From: Burkholderiales bacterium
GTDB lineage: Bacteria; Pseudomonadota; Gammaproteobacteria; Burkholderiales; Usitatibacteraceae
Length of the DNA stretch: 35,378 nt
Reading direction: 5' to 3'
NCBI GenBank assembly: GCA_025360815.1
Contig: JANYBL010000010.1
Location: forward strand, 1 to 35,378
Part shown: positions 33,906 to 35,378 of the stretch, piece after piece
Position numbering within the stretch: position 1 is the stretch's first letter
Layout of the letters: every line of letters starts with the position of its first letter
The notes under the pieces: generated by a model
What the model saw: the letters and a program-made list of their open reading frames with translations, nothing else
What the model was told of the DNA's origin: nothing
Databases searched by the model: none
Position numbers and translations under genes: made by a program

Positions 33906-35378
33906 ATGGCTACAGCAGCGAATGGTTTAGAAGTATCCCCGCAGGAAGAGCGAAAAGTTATTTTTGCTTCATCGCTGGGGACGGTGTTTGAATGGTACGA
34001 TTTTTATTTATTTGCGGTATTGGCCGTTTTCTTTGTCGACAAATTTTATCCTCCAGGGAACCCGACGGTTGGCTTGCTGGCATCACTTGCCACATTGGCA
34101 GCCGGTTTCTTAGTCCGGCCGTTTGGAGCCTTGTTTTTTGGCCGTTTAGGCGATTTGATCGGTCGTAAATACACTTTCCTGATCACTATTGTTTTGATGG
34201 GCGGCGCAACGGCCGCATTAGGTTTCTTGCCTACCTACGGGCAGATCGGCGATGCCGCTTGGATTATCCTGTTGCTGTTGCGTTTGCTGCAAGGTTTGGC
34301 GCTCGGCGGCGAATACGGTGGCGCCGCGACCTATGTCGCTGAGCATGCCCCTGCGGGGAAGCGTGGTTTGTCGACAGCATGGATTCAGACGACGGCGACA
34401 CTTGGCTTATTTTTGGCACTGATTGTGATTTACCTTTGCCGTACTTCTATTGGTCTGAGTGTCGACGAATTTAAGCAATGGGGCTGGAGAATTCCGTTCT
34501 GGCTGTCGATTGTATTGTTGATTTTCTCGATCTACATACGATTGAAATTGAATGAATCACCGTTGTTCCAACGCATGAAGGCTGAAGGCAAGAGTTCCAA
34601 AGCCCCCATCACTGAAAGTTTTTTCAAGTATCCAAACAACAAGTTCGTTTTGTTGGCCTTGTTAGGCGCAACAGCTGGACAAGGTGTGGTTTGGTACACC
34701 GGGCAATTCCAAGTGCTGTTCTTCTTGCAAAATGCGGTTAAAGTTGATTTTAAAGACACCTATATTTTGTTGGCGATTGGATTGTTGTTGGCTACGCCGT
34801 TCTTTATTTTCTTCGGCTGGTTGTCCGACAAGATTGGCCGCAAGTGGATTATTTTGGCAGGTTGCCTGCTTGGCGCGGTTACTTATTTCCCGCTGTTCAA
34901 TATGTTGGCTGATGCGGCAAACCCGGCGTTGGGCAGAGCCACCAAATCTTCACCAGTGGTCGTGATGGCTGATCAAAGCGAACGCAAATGTGAGTTCAGC
35001 TTCGTTGCTTCGCTTATTCCGCAACATGATGATCACAAAAAAGATTGCGTGAAAATTAAGAAGCTGTTGACGGGGGCAGGTATTAACTTTAGTTATGAGG
35101 CGCCGTTGGCTGACGCACCGGTTGCCGTCAAAATAAAAGACACCGTCATTAAGGGCACGGACGACGCTGCGATAAAGGCTGCTCTGAAGGAGGCAGGTTA
35201 TCCGACGTCTGCCAATCCTGCAGAGATGAACAAGCCCATGATCGTGTTTGTCATCTTCGTGCTGATGCTTTATGTAACGATGGTTTACGGCCCGATTGCG
35301 GCGATGCTGGTGGAGTTATTTCCAACCAAGATTCGCTACACATCGATGTCGTTACCGTATCACATTGGTAATGGTTGG
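33906..35378 (+). CDS. MFS transporter, metabolite:H+ symporter (MHS) type, C-terminal end missing
   Basis: The frame is open from ATG 33906 to the window edge (491 codons). AACAGGAGG lies 5 nt before the start, a strong site. The MHS signature is clear: SSLGTVFEWYDFYLF at the N terminus, then RPFGALFFGRLGDLIGRK, LRLLQGLALGGEYGGAATYVAEHAP, GWRIPFWLS and GWLSDKIGRK. Residues ~337-441 form a hydrophilic insert before the helix IVFVIFVLML. Inserts of this kind occur in some proline/betaine- or dicarboxylate-like MHS proteins of proteobacteria. The end, FPTKIRYTSMSLPYHIGNG, is the conserved C-terminal half motif. Position after acs suggests organic-acid uptake; the substrate is not determined. 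Confidence 0.9.
   Translation, partial: MATAANGLEVSPQEERKVIFASSLGTVFEWYDFYLFAVLAVFFVDKFYPPGNPTVGLLASLATLAAGFLVRPFGALFFGRLGDLIGRKYTFLITIVLMGGATAALGFLPTYGQIGDAAWIILLLLRLLQGLALGGEYGGAATYVAEHAPAGKRGLSTAWIQTTATLGLFLALIVIYLCRTSIGLSVDEFKQWGWRIPFWLSIVLLIFSIYIRLKLNESPLFQRMKAEGKSSKAPITESFFKYPNNKFVLLALLGATAGQGVVWYTGQFQVLFFLQNAVKVDFKDTYILLAIGLLLATPFFIFFGWLSDKIGRKWIILAGCLLGAVTYFPLFNMLADAANPALGRATKSSPVVVMADQSERKCEFSFVASLIPQHDDHKKDCVKIKKLLTGAGINFSYEAPLADAPVAVKIKDTVIKGTDDAAIKAALKEAGYPTSANPAEMNKPMIVFVIFVLMLYVTMVYGPIAAMLVELFPTKIRYTSMSLPYHIGNGW

Noticed and set aside
1-35378. CRISPR arrays, prophage, defence islands and tRNA genes.
   Set aside because: No regularly spaced direct repeats with unique spacers, no phage structural or integrase genes and no tRNA-like T-arm/acceptor pattern were seen; the only mobile DNA is the IS30-type remnant.

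Overview
The window looks like about 35 kb of a betaproteobacterium with roughly 50% GC. The assignment rests on the betaproteobacterial DUF3460 protein, the smpB / ratA / rnfH cluster, a glrK-qseG-glrR operon and the style of the mfd, serB, acs and prfC products. I cannot place it below class level. The first ~400 bases differ. They carry, on the minus strand, the start of a secreted autotransporter-like repeat protein of a type typical of Verrucomicrobia. It meets the betaproteobacterial sequence at a C-rich stretch near 424-450, so the contig may be chimeric there or carry a foreign insertion.

Layout. 1-393: autotransporter start (-). 421-3571: FimV-like C-terminal region, 5'-truncated, then a PilZ-like protein (+). 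3586-5067: rnfH and ratA (-) divergent from smpB (+), with a 45-codon ORF after rnfH. 5248-7458: TonB-dependent receptor (-). 7801-10738: prfC-ychJ-ybcJ-yaeQ, a compact minus-strand operon. 10911-11468: DUF1415 protein (+). 11670-15844: a two-component operon glrK-qseG-glrR (-), followed on the same strand by a candidate small RNA. 16112-17252: DUF3460 gene, a decayed IS30-type transposase remnant and a FimV N-terminal-domain protein that stops just after that domain. 17314-24490: adenosine deaminase, nucleotide-transporter-like membrane protein, serB and mfd (all -). 24559-26079: serine/threonine kinase with a pseudo-receiver. 26174-31414: class I fumarase, YqhA-family membrane protein, AMP-forming acyl-CoA synthetase and CitE-like lyase (all -). 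31715-35378: acetyl-CoA synthetase and an MHS-type MFS transporter that runs off the end (both +).

The most interesting element lies between 11670 and 12004, just downstream of glrR. On the minus strand there is a consensus-perfect sigma-54 promoter (TGGCACG-N4-TTGCA) overlapping a sigma-70 -10 box (TATAAT). It is followed by ~130 nt without an ATG that folds into a 12-bp closing stem with two internal hairpins and ends in a strong intrinsic terminator. Upstream are two perfect TGTC-N10-GACA palindromes plus a third degenerate one, spaced 63 and 21 bp apart (6 and 2 helical turns). TGTC-N10-GACA is the described GlrR site in enterobacteria, where GlrR activates the small RNA GlmY from overlapping sigma-54 and sigma-70 promoters beside glrK-qseG-glrR. 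The window therefore appears to hold a betaproteobacterial counterpart of that circuit, with an RNA that does not visibly resemble GlmY and has C-rich, anti-Shine-Dalgarno-like loops.

The right third reads as a carbon-assimilation neighbourhood: an MHS transporter and Acs on one strand, and a CoA ligase, CoA-ester lyase and fumarase on the other. Together they could take up, activate and cleave a small organic acid and feed the TCA cycle. The substrate is not evident from sequence.
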